6,194 bases of DNA from positions 1 through 6,194 of the forward strand of contig JAKAAU010000098.1 of assembly GCA_021802165.1 (NCBI GenBank), read 5' to 3'. The notes under the pieces are model-generated. The model searched no databases. It had not been told where the DNA came from and saw only the letters and a program-made list of their open reading frames with translations. Origin of the DNA: Thermoplasmata archaeon (lineage in GTDB: Archaea > Thermoplasmatota > Thermoplasmata > Thermoplasmatales > Thermoplasmataceae). A program made the translations under genes and the position numbers. Shown piece by piece: positions 1-4,525 of the stretch (position 1 is the stretch's first letter; each line of letters opens with the position of its first letter).

Positions 1-37
1 TAATTATTAATTATATATAGAATATTTGTATATAATT

Positions 38-81
38 CCAGAAATTCATCCACATCGTAAACTCAGTGGCTTTCTTTCTGG
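38..81. repeat. Nested imperfect palindrome upstream of the pyrB promoter
   Basis: The arms CCAGAAA (38-44) and TTTCTGG (75-81) are perfect 7-bp complements. Inside them, after 5 bases on each side, CCAC (50-53) pairs with GTGG (66-69) around a 12-base loop. The structure is symmetric and is the most GC-containing patch in an AT-rich leader. It lies upstream of the pyrB TATA box, so it is not in the pyrB mRNA. It could be an operator, a terminator hairpin of a gene to the left, or the end of a decayed mobile element. Nothing seen decides between these. Confidence 0.4.
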
Positions 82-117
82 TATATTGATTTGTAATATG
101 CTTCTATTAGGGATATG

Positions 118-126
118 ATATAAAAT
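118..126 (+). promoter_or_regulatory. TATA box of the pyrBI operon
   Basis: ATATAAAAT fits an archaeal TATA element. Its centre, about base 122, predicts transcription starting near 147-149. That gives a leader of about 20 nt before the ATG at 168, which carries a short AAGG at 158-161. Alternatively it gives a leaderless message starting at the in-frame GTG at 147. No attenuator-like leader peptide with a terminator is visible, so E. coli-type pyrBI attenuation is unlikely here. Confidence 0.55.
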
Positions 127-167
127 CCATAAAAAAGTTAAAGATAGTGTTAAGAATAAGGTTTATA

Positions 168-1085
168 ATGTTAAAAAACAGGAGTATTATTTCAATTGCA
201 GATCTTGCAGAGGAGGATATCAATGAGATATTCACTCAGGCAGATAAAATGCTGGAAAATCTCAATACAGGACAGAAAATGAATGATATGTCATCGAAAA
301 TACTTGCAACACTTTTCTATGAACCCAGCACAAGAACCAGGCTTTCTTTCGAATCTGCCATGGAACGTCTTGGTGGATCGGTTATAAGCATGGCTGATTC
401 AAAGACGTCCTCAACATCCAAAGGAGAAACCCTGGCAGATACTGTCAGAATAGTTGAATCATACTCAGATATCATAGTAATCCGGCATCCACTGGAGGGG
501 GCAGCGCTTCTGGCATCCAAATTCTCCTCTAAGCCTGTAATCAATGCAGGTGATGGATCTGGAGAACATCCAACACAGACATTGATTGATCTTTATACTA
601 TCCGCAGAGAACTTGGGTCTATAGATGGAAAAACTATTACAATCATAGGAGACCTAAAATACGGCAGAACCGTTCACTCACTGCTTTCAGCACTCTCCCG
701 CTATAATGTAACTGTAAATCTGGTATCTCCTGAGAGCCTGGCCCTTCCGAAGCATGTATACAATGAAGTAAAGGGACAGCTGAACGTAAATACTTCAAGC
801 AGTCTTGAAAAGTTTCTTGCGGATACCGACATTCTTTACGTTACAAGAATTCAGAAAGAGCGGTTCACAGATAAGAATGAGTATGCAAAACTCATAGGTT
901 CATACAAAATAACCGGTAGGGAAGCAGGGATGATCAAGCGGGGAGCAATAATAATGCATCCACTGCCAAGGGTTGATGAAATTTCCCCAGATGTGGACAA
1001 TATGAAAACTGCAAAATATTTCAAGCAGGCATATTACGGGGTTCCAGTAAGGATGGCCCTTATATCCATGATTGCAGGTGATTAA
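168..1085 (+). CDS. pyrB: Aspartate carbamoyltransferase, catalytic subunit
   Basis: This cytosolic enzyme condenses carbamoyl phosphate with L-aspartate to give N-carbamoyl-L-aspartate, the committed step of pyrimidine synthesis. All active-site motifs are visible, numbering from the ATG at 168: the carbamoyl-phosphate loop [10 protein letters not shown] (53-62), the S-K-G-E-T-L-A-D-T loop with Lys85 (84-92), GEHPTQT with His134, [11 protein letters not shown] with Arg167, the TRIQKERF aspartate-binding segment, and [10 protein letters not shown] near the C terminus. The 305-residue length is normal for the family (E. coli about 310). The ATG at 168 is preferred because the protein then begins at the usual family position and has AAGG 6 bp upstream. 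A GTG at 147 would add seven residues and coincides with the predicted transcription start. The gene is followed after 1 bp by the regulatory subunit, so the holoenzyme is expected to be the allosteric type. Identification is secure; the start is less so. Confidence 0.97.
   Translation: MLKNRSIISIADLAEEDINEIFTQADKMLENLNTGQKMNDMSSKILATLFYEPSTRTRLSFESAMERLGGSVISMADSKTSSTSKGETLADTVRIVESYSDIIVIRHPLEGAALLASKFSSKPVINAGDGSGEHPTQTLIDLYTIRRELGSIDGKTITIIGDLKYGRTVHSLLSALSRYNVTVNLVSPESLALPKHVYNEVKGQLNVNTSSSLEKFLADTDILYVTRIQKERFTDKNEYAKLIGSYKITGREAGMIKRGAIIMHPLPRVDEISPDVDNMKTAKYFKQAYYGVPVRMALISMIAGD
1076..1082 (+). promoter_or_regulatory. Shine-Dalgarno of pyrI
   Basis: AGGTGAT is complementary to the anti-Shine-Dalgarno end of archaeal 16S rRNA and lies 4 bp before the ATG at 1087, inside the last codons of pyrB. 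It selects that ATG over the in-frame TTG at 1072 and suggests translation coupled to pyrB. Confidence 0.75.
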
Positions 1086-1086
1086 T

Positions 1087-1542
1087 ATGGAAAAAACACT
1101 TAAAATATCCAAAATAAAGGAAGGTACAGTCATAGACCATATCGATGCAGGAAAGGCACTGAAGGTCCTGAATATACTGGGAATAGATGAGTCAAATTCA
1201 ATCAGCATAGGAATCAGGGTTCTGAGTGGGAAGATCGGATATAAAGACGTTATAAAAATAGAAAATAAATTCCTTGAGAAGCTGGAATTAGATAAAATTG
1301 CATTGATTGCGAATCAGGCAACCATAAGTATAATAAAAAACTATGAAATTATAGAAAAATTTAGTCTGGATATGCCAGAGACATTCAAGGGTATAGTAAG
1401 ATGTGACAATCAGAATTGCATTACCAATGCCGGTGAACCTGTAAAATCAGAATTTAAAACCGTTGAAAAAAATCCTCTTGTAATTAAGTGCGTTTACTGT
1501 AAAAAAGAGATGTCAGGGGAAGAAATACTGAGAAATATATAA
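1087..1542 (+). CDS. pyrI: Aspartate carbamoyltransferase, regulatory subunit
   Basis: PyrI carries no catalysis. It binds nucleotide effectors at its N-terminal domain and, through a zinc domain, holds PyrB trimers in the allosteric holoenzyme. The 151 residues match the family (E. coli 153). The N-terminal allosteric domain includes the typical opening [18 protein letters not shown] (11-28), with the conserved G-T-V-I-D-H-I segment and Lys23. The C-terminal zinc domain has all four ligands, C106, C111, C135 and C138, in the pattern C-x4-C...C-x2-C. The start is the ATG at 1087, chosen for the strong Shine-Dalgarno and normal N terminus. It lies 1 bp after the pyrB stop, so the two are almost certainly one operon with coupled translation. 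The 3' end faces the dph6-like gene with only 9 bp between stop codons. Confidence 0.96.
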   Translation: MEKTLKISKIKEGTVIDHIDAGKALKVLNILGIDESNSISIGIRVLSGKIGYKDVIKIENKFLEKLELDKIALIANQATISIIKNYEIIEKFSLDMPETFKGIVRCDNQNCITNAGEPVKSEFKTVEKNPLVIKCVYCKKEMSGEEILRNI

Positions 1543-1557
1543 GTTTTTAAATTATTT
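1543..1557 (+). terminator. Possible T-rich terminator of pyrBI
   Basis: A run of five T (1544-1548) followed by a second T-rich stretch begins directly after the pyrI stop codon. Archaeal RNA polymerase terminates at such tracts without needing a hairpin. The tract reaches into the last codons of the convergent gene, so some antisense overlap of the two transcripts is expected. Confidence 0.35.
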
Positions 1558-2190
1558 AGATAATAATAAGTAACCACCGGAATTTTTCCATACCTTTTTG
1601 CTGTTCATTTTATCTATGGATTTATTTTCCAGGCGGTATACAAAAGTTTCATATTCTCCCCCTTCCCCTGCTATGTTTATCCCATATTTGTTTTCAAGGT
1701 CTTTGAGATGAAGAAAATAACTTACATCTATTGTTGAACCCAGATCATCAACCGTGAAACCCTCGGCGGAAACCGACACTATCATAGCTTTTATATTCCG
1801 AAGTAACAGCTGTTCTATCACATAATCCTGTTTTTTCCTCCATAATGGGGAATAGACAATAGTTCTGGATCCATAACATAGCTTTTCTATCCTGGTTTTC
1901 TGATAATCTGAGGCTATCGCCCCTGTTACTATTGCATCCATTCCTTTCATGGAAATATCCTCTATATATCCTTTATATTCACTTTCAGGTATGTATCTGA
2001 TAGGAAATCCAAGAAGCGATGCAGCATATTCAGACATTTTTGAATTCGGATAATGGAACATCATTGAATATTCTTCAGGCACAACAGTAATCCCGTATTC
2101 TATTGTATAACCCTGCTCTTCCGCAATCATGGCAGATAAAAATGAATCTTTTCCCCCTGAAAACAGTGCAACAGCTTTCATAGAGATCAT
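1552..2190 (-). CDS. dph6: Diphthine-ammonia ligase family protein (Dph6-like ATP pyrophosphatase)
   Basis: Family members use ATP and ammonia to amidate diphthine, the last step of diphthamide formation on a histidine of elongation factor 2. The 212-residue protein is a single adenine-nucleotide alpha-hydrolase (PP-loop) domain: SGGKDS at 11-16 binds ATP; TGAIASDYQKTRIEKLC (89-105) and SPLW (114-117) are typical of the family; and GEGGEYETFV (175-184) is its signature near the C terminus. Length fits archaeal members, which lack the extra domains of the yeast enzyme. The ATG at 2190 overlaps the upstream kinase stop codon as ATGA, arguing for translational coupling. A second ATG three codons later (2181) gives the more usual N terminus M-K-A-V-A-L-F-S-G-G, and neither has a good Shine-Dalgarno. 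The family is secure; the exact substrate is inferred from homology. Confidence 0.88.
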   Translation of the reverse strand: MISMKAVALFSGGKDSFLSAMIAEEQGYTIEYGITVVPEEYSMMFHYPNSKMSEYAASLLGFPIRYIPESEYKGYIEDISMKGMDAIVTGAIASDYQKTRIEKLCYGSRTIVYSPLWRKKQDYVIEQLLLRNIKAMIVSVSAEGFTVDDLGSTIDVSYFLHLKDLENKYGINIAGEGGEYETFVYRLENKSIDKMNSKKVWKNSGGYLLLSK

Positions 2191-2849
2191 TTATCAAGAG
2201 TTACCCGGACTGTAAGCCTGTCATTGTCCTTAAGATTCAATTCCCTCCTCAGGAATTTTTCAGATATAATTTCTACGATATCTGTGTAGCTGCTTCTTTC
2301 CGGGAATATCAACCATGCGGCGGTTCCGTCTATTTTCCCGTAGAAGCATTTGACCGCACCAAATGTTCTTTCATTGTCCTTGAAACCATTGATATGTATA
2401 CCCTCAGCACTTCTTATTCTTCTCAATATATTTTCATACTCAGGGTAAATTTTGATATTCAATGTTCCAGGATAAGGTTTGATCCGTAGCTTATCGCTGA
2501 ACTGATCCATATACCCTTTCTGGGAAATATAATATTTTCCTTCACCCAAGCCACTCTGTATCTCTCCCTTCAGCTCGAAATCCTGCCGCATCTTCAGAAT
2601 AGAGTTTAAATCATTAAGTTCGGAATAAAGGAGGTCTAATGATGCCTCCAGAAGAGTAATCTTCTGCTTTCTATTCTGTAAAGTTCTCTCTATATATTTT
2701 CCATTTGCCAGTTCAATTATAAATCTTGAGGCGGTTTGCTGACTTACGTTGAGTTCAGTGGCCAGTTGCCCTGATGATATATATACAGTATTCCCTGATC
2801 CAGATAATTTCTTTAAGACCTTTACAGTATTATAGAGATTGTAATCCAT
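2187..2849 (-). CDS. ribK: HTH regulator / CTP-dependent riboflavin kinase (RbkR type)
   Basis: The kinase domain phosphorylates riboflavin to FMN using CTP, an archaeal-specific route. The N-terminal winged-helix domain is known in this fusion family (RbkR) to regulate riboflavin genes. Of 220 residues, about 1-65 form the helix-turn-helix, with recognition region LATELNVSQQTASRFIIELA (29-48). About 92-220 form the kinase, with the glycine-rich GEIQSGLGEGKYYISQKGY segment (95-113), YPGTLNIKIYP (126-136) and a C-terminal FPERSSYTDIVEIIS region (182-196). The length matches fused forms; the unfused methanococcal enzyme lacks the HTH. The ATG at 2849 lies about 26 bp after a TATA box and has no Shine-Dalgarno, so the mRNA is probably leaderless. 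It overlaps the dph6-like gene by 4 bp. Two tandem 8-bp repeats in its promoter could be an autoregulatory operator (inference). Confidence 0.93.
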   Translation of the reverse strand: MDYNLYNTVKVLKKLSGSGNTVYISSGQLATELNVSQQTASRFIIELANGKYIERTLQNRKQKITLLEASLDLLYSELNDLNSILKMRQDFELKGEIQSGLGEGKYYISQKGYMDQFSDKLRIKPYPGTLNIKIYPEYENILRRIRSAEGIHINGFKDNERTFGAVKCFYGKIDGTAAWLIFPERSSYTDIVEIISEKFLRRELNLKDNDRLTVRVTLDK

Positions 2850-2856
2850 ATAGAGG

Positions 2857-2872
2857 TATGTTATTATGTTAT
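2857..2872. repeat. Tandem 8-bp direct repeat in the ribK promoter
   Basis: TATGTTAT occurs twice head to tail (2857-2864 and 2865-2872), immediately between the TATA box and the start codon of the riboflavin kinase/regulator gene. A protein bound here would block transcription initiation. The kinase's own HTH domain is the obvious candidate. The low base complexity means chance cannot be excluded. Confidence 0.4.
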
Positions 2873-2882
2873 ATTTATATTA
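2869..2882 (-). promoter_or_regulatory. TATA box of the ribK-dph6 unit
   Basis: On the minus strand TATAAATA (2879-2872) lies within a longer A/T stretch and is preceded by the purine-rich GAAAAATA, which suits a TFB recognition element. Its centre is about 26 bp from the ATG at 2849, which is the spacing expected for a leaderless transcript. Confidence 0.6.
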
Positions 2883-2930
2883 TTTTTCTAATACGGAAAT
2901 CAAGAAAAATGGAAAGATTATTGAATCCAT
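2880..2930 (-). CDS. Possible 16-codon ORF with a strong Shine-Dalgarno
   Basis: Minus-strand AAGGAG (2940-2935) directly follows the PIN gene stop codon and sits 4 bp before an ATG at 2930. The frame encodes MDSIIFPFFLISVLEK, a short hydrophobic peptide, and ends with TAA at 2882-2880 inside the ribK TATA box. No other gene end in this window has such a site leading to so short a frame. The start context CTATATGGATT is identical to that of ribK, as part of an 11-bp repeat. It may be a real micro-peptide gene, a decayed copy of the ribK start, or coincidence. No homology can be claimed for a peptide this short. Confidence 0.2.
   Translation of the reverse strand: MDSIIFPFFLISVLEK
2901..2912 (-). 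terminator. Possible T-rich terminator of the aIF2-beta/PIN unit
   Basis: About 30 bp after the PIN gene stop codon, the minus strand reads CCATTTTTCTTG, with a run of five T (2909-2905) followed by more pyrimidines. This is a weak but plausible archaeal termination tract before the next promoter. Confidence 0.3.
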
Positions 2931-2940
2931 ATAGCTCCTT

Positions 2941-3294
2941 TTAAAATTGAATCCTGTGACCACCACTCAACGTCATGCATCTCACACCCCTATTCCTCAG
3001 AGTTTTCAGAAAACGTTCATCATTTGTTAATACAAAGGCATTCATATGTATTGCAGTCATCATAATGCAGAAATCTCCTTCACCGCTTGAATGCACGTAC
3101 TCGAACCTTTTGCTGTATTCCAGGGCTGCCCTAGCATACCACTTGGATTTTCCGAGGCCGTTCAATTCCACTACCACACATTCAGGAACTGCAGGCGATA
3201 CTGGTGGAATCACACCCTTTAACTCATATTCAATGTCTATCTTATTTCTTATTGCGTAAATCAATGTATTTGTATCAAGAAGTACTCTGTCCAT
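2941..3294 (-). CDS. PIN-domain ribonuclease (Fcf1/VapC-like)
   Basis: This 117-residue protein is one complete PIN domain, a metal-dependent single-strand RNase fold. The acidic residues expected at the metal site are present: D7 in LLDTNTLIYAI (5-15), E43 in VVVELNGL (40-47), D74 in GEGDFCIMMTAI (71-82) and D92 in LTNDERF (89-95). Asn9 of the D-T-N motif is also kept. The ATG at 3294 shares one base with the stop codon of the upstream aIF2-beta gene (TAATG), so the two are probably one operon with coupled translation. Archaeal PIN proteins next to translation genes are often of the Fcf1/Nob1-related kind implicated in rRNA processing, and no small antitoxin gene adjoins it. I therefore favour a housekeeping role over a VapC toxin. 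The domain is clear; the role is inferred from context. Confidence 0.85.
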   Translation of the reverse strand: MDRVLLDTNTLIYAIRNKIDIEYELKGVIPPVSPAVPECVVVELNGLGKSKWYARAALEYSKRFEYVHSSGEGDFCIMMTAIHMNAFVLTNDERFLKTLRNRGVRCMTLSGGHRIQF

Positions 3295-3905
3295 TATTTT
3301 ACAACTTCCCCTATTGCTATATTTTTCCTGATCTTTTTGATTAAAACTTTTACATGCTCTCCCTTTTTTGTACCCGGCACATAAATTGTAAATTCACCAT
3401 AAAATGCATGACCTTCACCGGACCGGCCGATCTCATTTATGGTGACAGCATATGTTTTTCCCTCTGATATCTCCTCCTCATTTTCCTTAATTTCTCTTGA
3501 TGCCTTGATGGGGTGCTCGGCACCACATGCCTTACATACCAGTAAATATGTGCGGCCAACCTTCTCTATTGTTGTATCCGGGGATGAGCATTCATAACAC
3601 ATAACATATGTTGCCATATAAGCATTTAATTTATCATTAATCTCTTCTTCCCGGAGCTTTCTGTTGATTACCAGCCTTCTACCAGATATGTTTGCGCCGA
3701 TTCCAAATTCCTTTGTAAGATATTTTACCAGATCTTCAGGGTTTCTATTTAACATTTCCGTAATATCAAGAAAGTTTCGTATTATTGTAGCCTTTCCTTC
3801 ATATATAATCTCCGGTTCGGGAACCTTTAATCTTTCCTCTGTATGTGTCTTCGAAGATAGTACACCGGATGCATCATTTAATAATTTATTATAATCAAAG
3901 TCCAT
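3294..3905 (-). CDS. eif2b: Translation initiation factor aIF2 subunit beta with TRAM domain
   Basis: With the alpha and gamma subunits, aIF2-beta forms the heterotrimer that carries initiator Met-tRNA to the small ribosomal subunit. The 203 residues contain the gamma-binding N-terminal helix region, the central alpha-beta domain (about 35-95, with NFLDITEMLNRNPEDLVKYL at 44-63), and the zinc ribbon with C103, C106, C124 and C127. A TRAM RNA-binding domain (about 147-203, with GRSGEGHAFYGEFTIYVPG at 160-178) follows. Many archaeal aIF2-beta proteins stop after the zinc ribbon at about 140 residues. The TRAM extension is known in some euryarchaeal groups and explains the extra length. I chose the ATG at 3905 over an in-frame TTG at 3920. 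There is no Shine-Dalgarno, and an AT-rich element about 25 bp upstream suggests a leaderless mRNA. The PIN gene follows with a 1-bp overlap. Confidence 0.95.
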   Translation of the reverse strand: MDFDYNKLLNDASGVLSSKTHTEERLKVPEPEIIYEGKATIIRNFLDITEMLNRNPEDLVKYLTKEFGIGANISGRRLVINRKLREEEINDKLNAYMATYVMCYECSSPDTTIEKVGRTYLLVCKACGAEHPIKASREIKENEEEISEGKTYAVTINEIGRSGEGHAFYGEFTIYVPGTKKGEHVKVLIKKIRKNIAIGEVVK

Positions 3906-3925
3906 AAGATATAATTTCAAAGAGG

Positions 3926-3936
3926 TTAATTAATAT
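3926..3936 (-). promoter_or_regulatory. Possible TATA element of aIF2-beta
   Basis: The minus strand reads ATATTAATTAA about 25 bp before the ATG at 3905, with an A-rich stretch upstream. The position fits a leaderless start but the match to a TATA consensus is weak in so AT-rich a region. Confidence 0.3.
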
Positions 3937-3973
3937 TGTTTTATTTTTTCTTTTTAAAATTAAATGTACAGAA

Positions 3974-3988
3974 TAATATTAAATATTA
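3974..3988. repeat. 15-bp inverted repeat
   Basis: TAATATT (3974-3980) and AATATTA (3982-3988) are perfect complements around a single A. This could be a dimeric regulator site between the divergent promoters. Being pure A/T in an AT-rich region, it may also be chance. Confidence 0.3.
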
Positions 3989-4044
3989 CATTTTAAAGAT
4001 AATACTTAGTTTATTTTTTTTAAAATACCTATTTTCAGGCACCA

Positions 4045-4081
4045 TCAATTAATATATATATTTTATATTTTCAATTAATAT
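4045..4081. repeat. Two copies of an 11-bp direct repeat, 26 bp apart
   Basis: TCAATTAATAT occurs at 4045-4055 and 4071-4081. The start-to-start distance of 26 bp is about 2.5 helical turns. Both lie upstream of the RHH gene promoter, and the second runs straight into the tandem repeat at 4083. A regulatory role is possible but unproven. Confidence 0.35.
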
Positions 4082-4082
4082 G

Positions 4083-4098
4083 TACAAATATACAAATA
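4083..4098. repeat. Tandem 8-bp repeat, candidate RHH operator
   Basis: TACAAATA is repeated head to tail (4083-4090 and 4091-4098), about 20 bp upstream of the RHH gene TATA box. A weaker related TTACAAT lies at 4104-4110. RHH proteins of the CopG/MetJ/Arc class bind short repeated half-sites in the DNA major groove, often in their own promoters, so this is the best operator candidate here. Confidence 0.4.
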
Positions 4099-4117
4099 TG
4101 TCCTTACAATCAATAAA

Positions 4118-4128
4118 TTTATATATAA
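4118..4128 (+). promoter_or_regulatory. TATA box of the RHH gene
   Basis: TTTATATATAA is centred about 25 bp before the ATG at 4148, with no Shine-Dalgarno between them. This is the layout of a leaderless archaeal transcript, so the ATG is probably the first codon of the mRNA. Confidence 0.6.
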
Positions 4129-4147
4129 CTATTCCTTAACTTTATTA

Positions 4148-4525
4148 ATGAATGAGAAGAATGAAAAGTTGACAATACGAATCTCGGATGATGAACTTGA
4201 AGAGATAGATTCTTTTCTTTCATATAATAGCAACTTTTCCAGCAGATCGGAATTTATACGAATGGCAGTTCTTGAATACATTTCAATAAAGCGTGTAGGC
4301 ATTATAACCAAGAATAACAGTATACACCCAGATCCTTTAATAGAAAAGGCAGTCAGCAAAATGGTATCTGCAGGTTTTTATAAAAGTGTAGACGAAGCAT
4401 ACGAGCAGATAATAAGGGAAGCATGGAGAAACAATCTAATTTCTGCTATGCTGAAGAATACTAATGACGAATATAGTAAGATAGAAAACATACTGGATGG
4501 AGAGAAAAAATATGATAAACTATGA
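4148..4525 (+). CDS. Ribbon-helix-helix (CopG-like) DNA-binding protein
   Basis: This is a 125-residue probable transcription regulator. Residues 8-46 form a standard RHH unit: strand KLTIRIS (7-13), helix DDELEEIDSFLSY (14-26), a turn with SSRS (31-34), and helix EFIRMAVLEYI (35-45). A linker leads to a second stretch, DPLIEKAVSKMVSAGFYKSV (62-81) plus DEAYEQIIREAW (82-93). This has the L-V-x-x-G-x-Y-x-S-x-x-E spacing of ParD-like RHH helices and may be a degenerate second copy. The C-terminal tail (100-125) is charged and probably flexible, and could bind a partner. The gene overlaps the next one, which is typical of regulator/partner pairs and of antitoxin/toxin pairs. Its likely targets include its own promoter repeats. 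The RHH call is firm; the second unit and any partner are inference. Confidence 0.82.
   Translation: MNEKNEKLTIRISDDELEEIDSFLSYNSNFSSRSEFIRMAVLEYISIKRVGIITKNNSIHPDPLIEKAVSKMVSAGFYKSVDEAYEQIIREAWRNNLISAMLKNTNDEYSKIENILDGEKKYDKL
4499..4502 (+). promoter_or_regulatory. Shine-Dalgarno of the unknown gene
   Basis: GGAG lies 9 bp before the ATG at 4512, inside the end of the RHH gene. It favours that ATG over the in-frame ATG at 4497, which has no comparable site. Confidence 0.5.

Larger units (their letters stand above)
3906..4147. other. AT-rich divergent intergenic region
   Basis: This 242-bp stretch separates the divergent aIF2-beta and RHH genes and must hold both promoters. It is almost entirely A/T except for a short patch, CAGGCACC, near 4036-4043. 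It contains a 15-bp inverted repeat (3974-3988), two copies of an 11-bp direct repeat, a tandem 8-bp repeat, and TGTACA twice (3965-3970 and 4081-4086). I see no plausible coding frame and no structured RNA gene. Confidence 0.7.

Noticed and set aside
11..118. Open frames left of pyrB: a plus-strand frame from 11 to 118 containing I-P-E-I-H-P-H-R-K, and a minus-strand frame ending near 47 with K-P-L-S-L-R-C-G
   Set aside because: Both are short, lack convincing starts and overlap the palindrome and the pyrB promoter. They might be remnants of a mobile element, but I could not recognise a family.
317..544. Minus-strand open frame of 75 codons within pyrB
   Set aside because: It is antisense to the conserved catalytic core of pyrB and shows no motif or start signal of its own.
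1072..1086. TTG at 1072 as the pyrI start
   Set aside because: The ATG at 1087 has a strong Shine-Dalgarno 4 bp upstream and gives the normal family length.
900..1208. Minus-strand open frame of 102 codons across the pyrB/pyrI junction
   Set aside because: It is fully antisense to two well-supported genes and has no recognisable domain.
2850..2940. FMN riboswitch before the riboflavin kinase gene
   Set aside because: The region is too short and AT-rich, and the transcript is predicted to begin at the start codon, leaving no leader to fold.
2975..3259. Plus-strand open frame of 94 codons opposite the PIN gene
   Set aside because: The minus-strand frame carries the complete PIN active site; the plus-strand one has no motif and no promoter.
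2941..3294. PIN gene as a VapC toxin with an adjacent antitoxin
   Set aside because: The upstream neighbour is aIF2-beta and the downstream frame has only 16 codons; no AbrB, RHH or similar antitoxin is adjacent. The RHH gene at 4148 is on the other strand with its own partner.
3664..3894. Plus-strand open frame opposite aIF2-beta
   Set aside because: Antisense to a conserved initiation factor gene, with no independent support.
3906..3920. TTG at 3920 as the aIF2-beta start
   Set aside because: The extra five residues are not expected in the family, and the ATG at 3905 fits the AT-rich element upstream better.
3906..4147. CRISPR array or structured RNA gene in the repeat-bearing intergenic region
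   Set aside because: The repeats are 8-15 bp of nearly pure A/T, with at most two exact copies, no regular spacers and no GC-rich stem that would suggest a stable RNA.
4129..4359. Minus-strand open frame opposite the RHH gene
   Set aside because: It is low in complexity and serine-rich because it is antisense to the acidic RHH sequence, and it runs into the RHH promoter.
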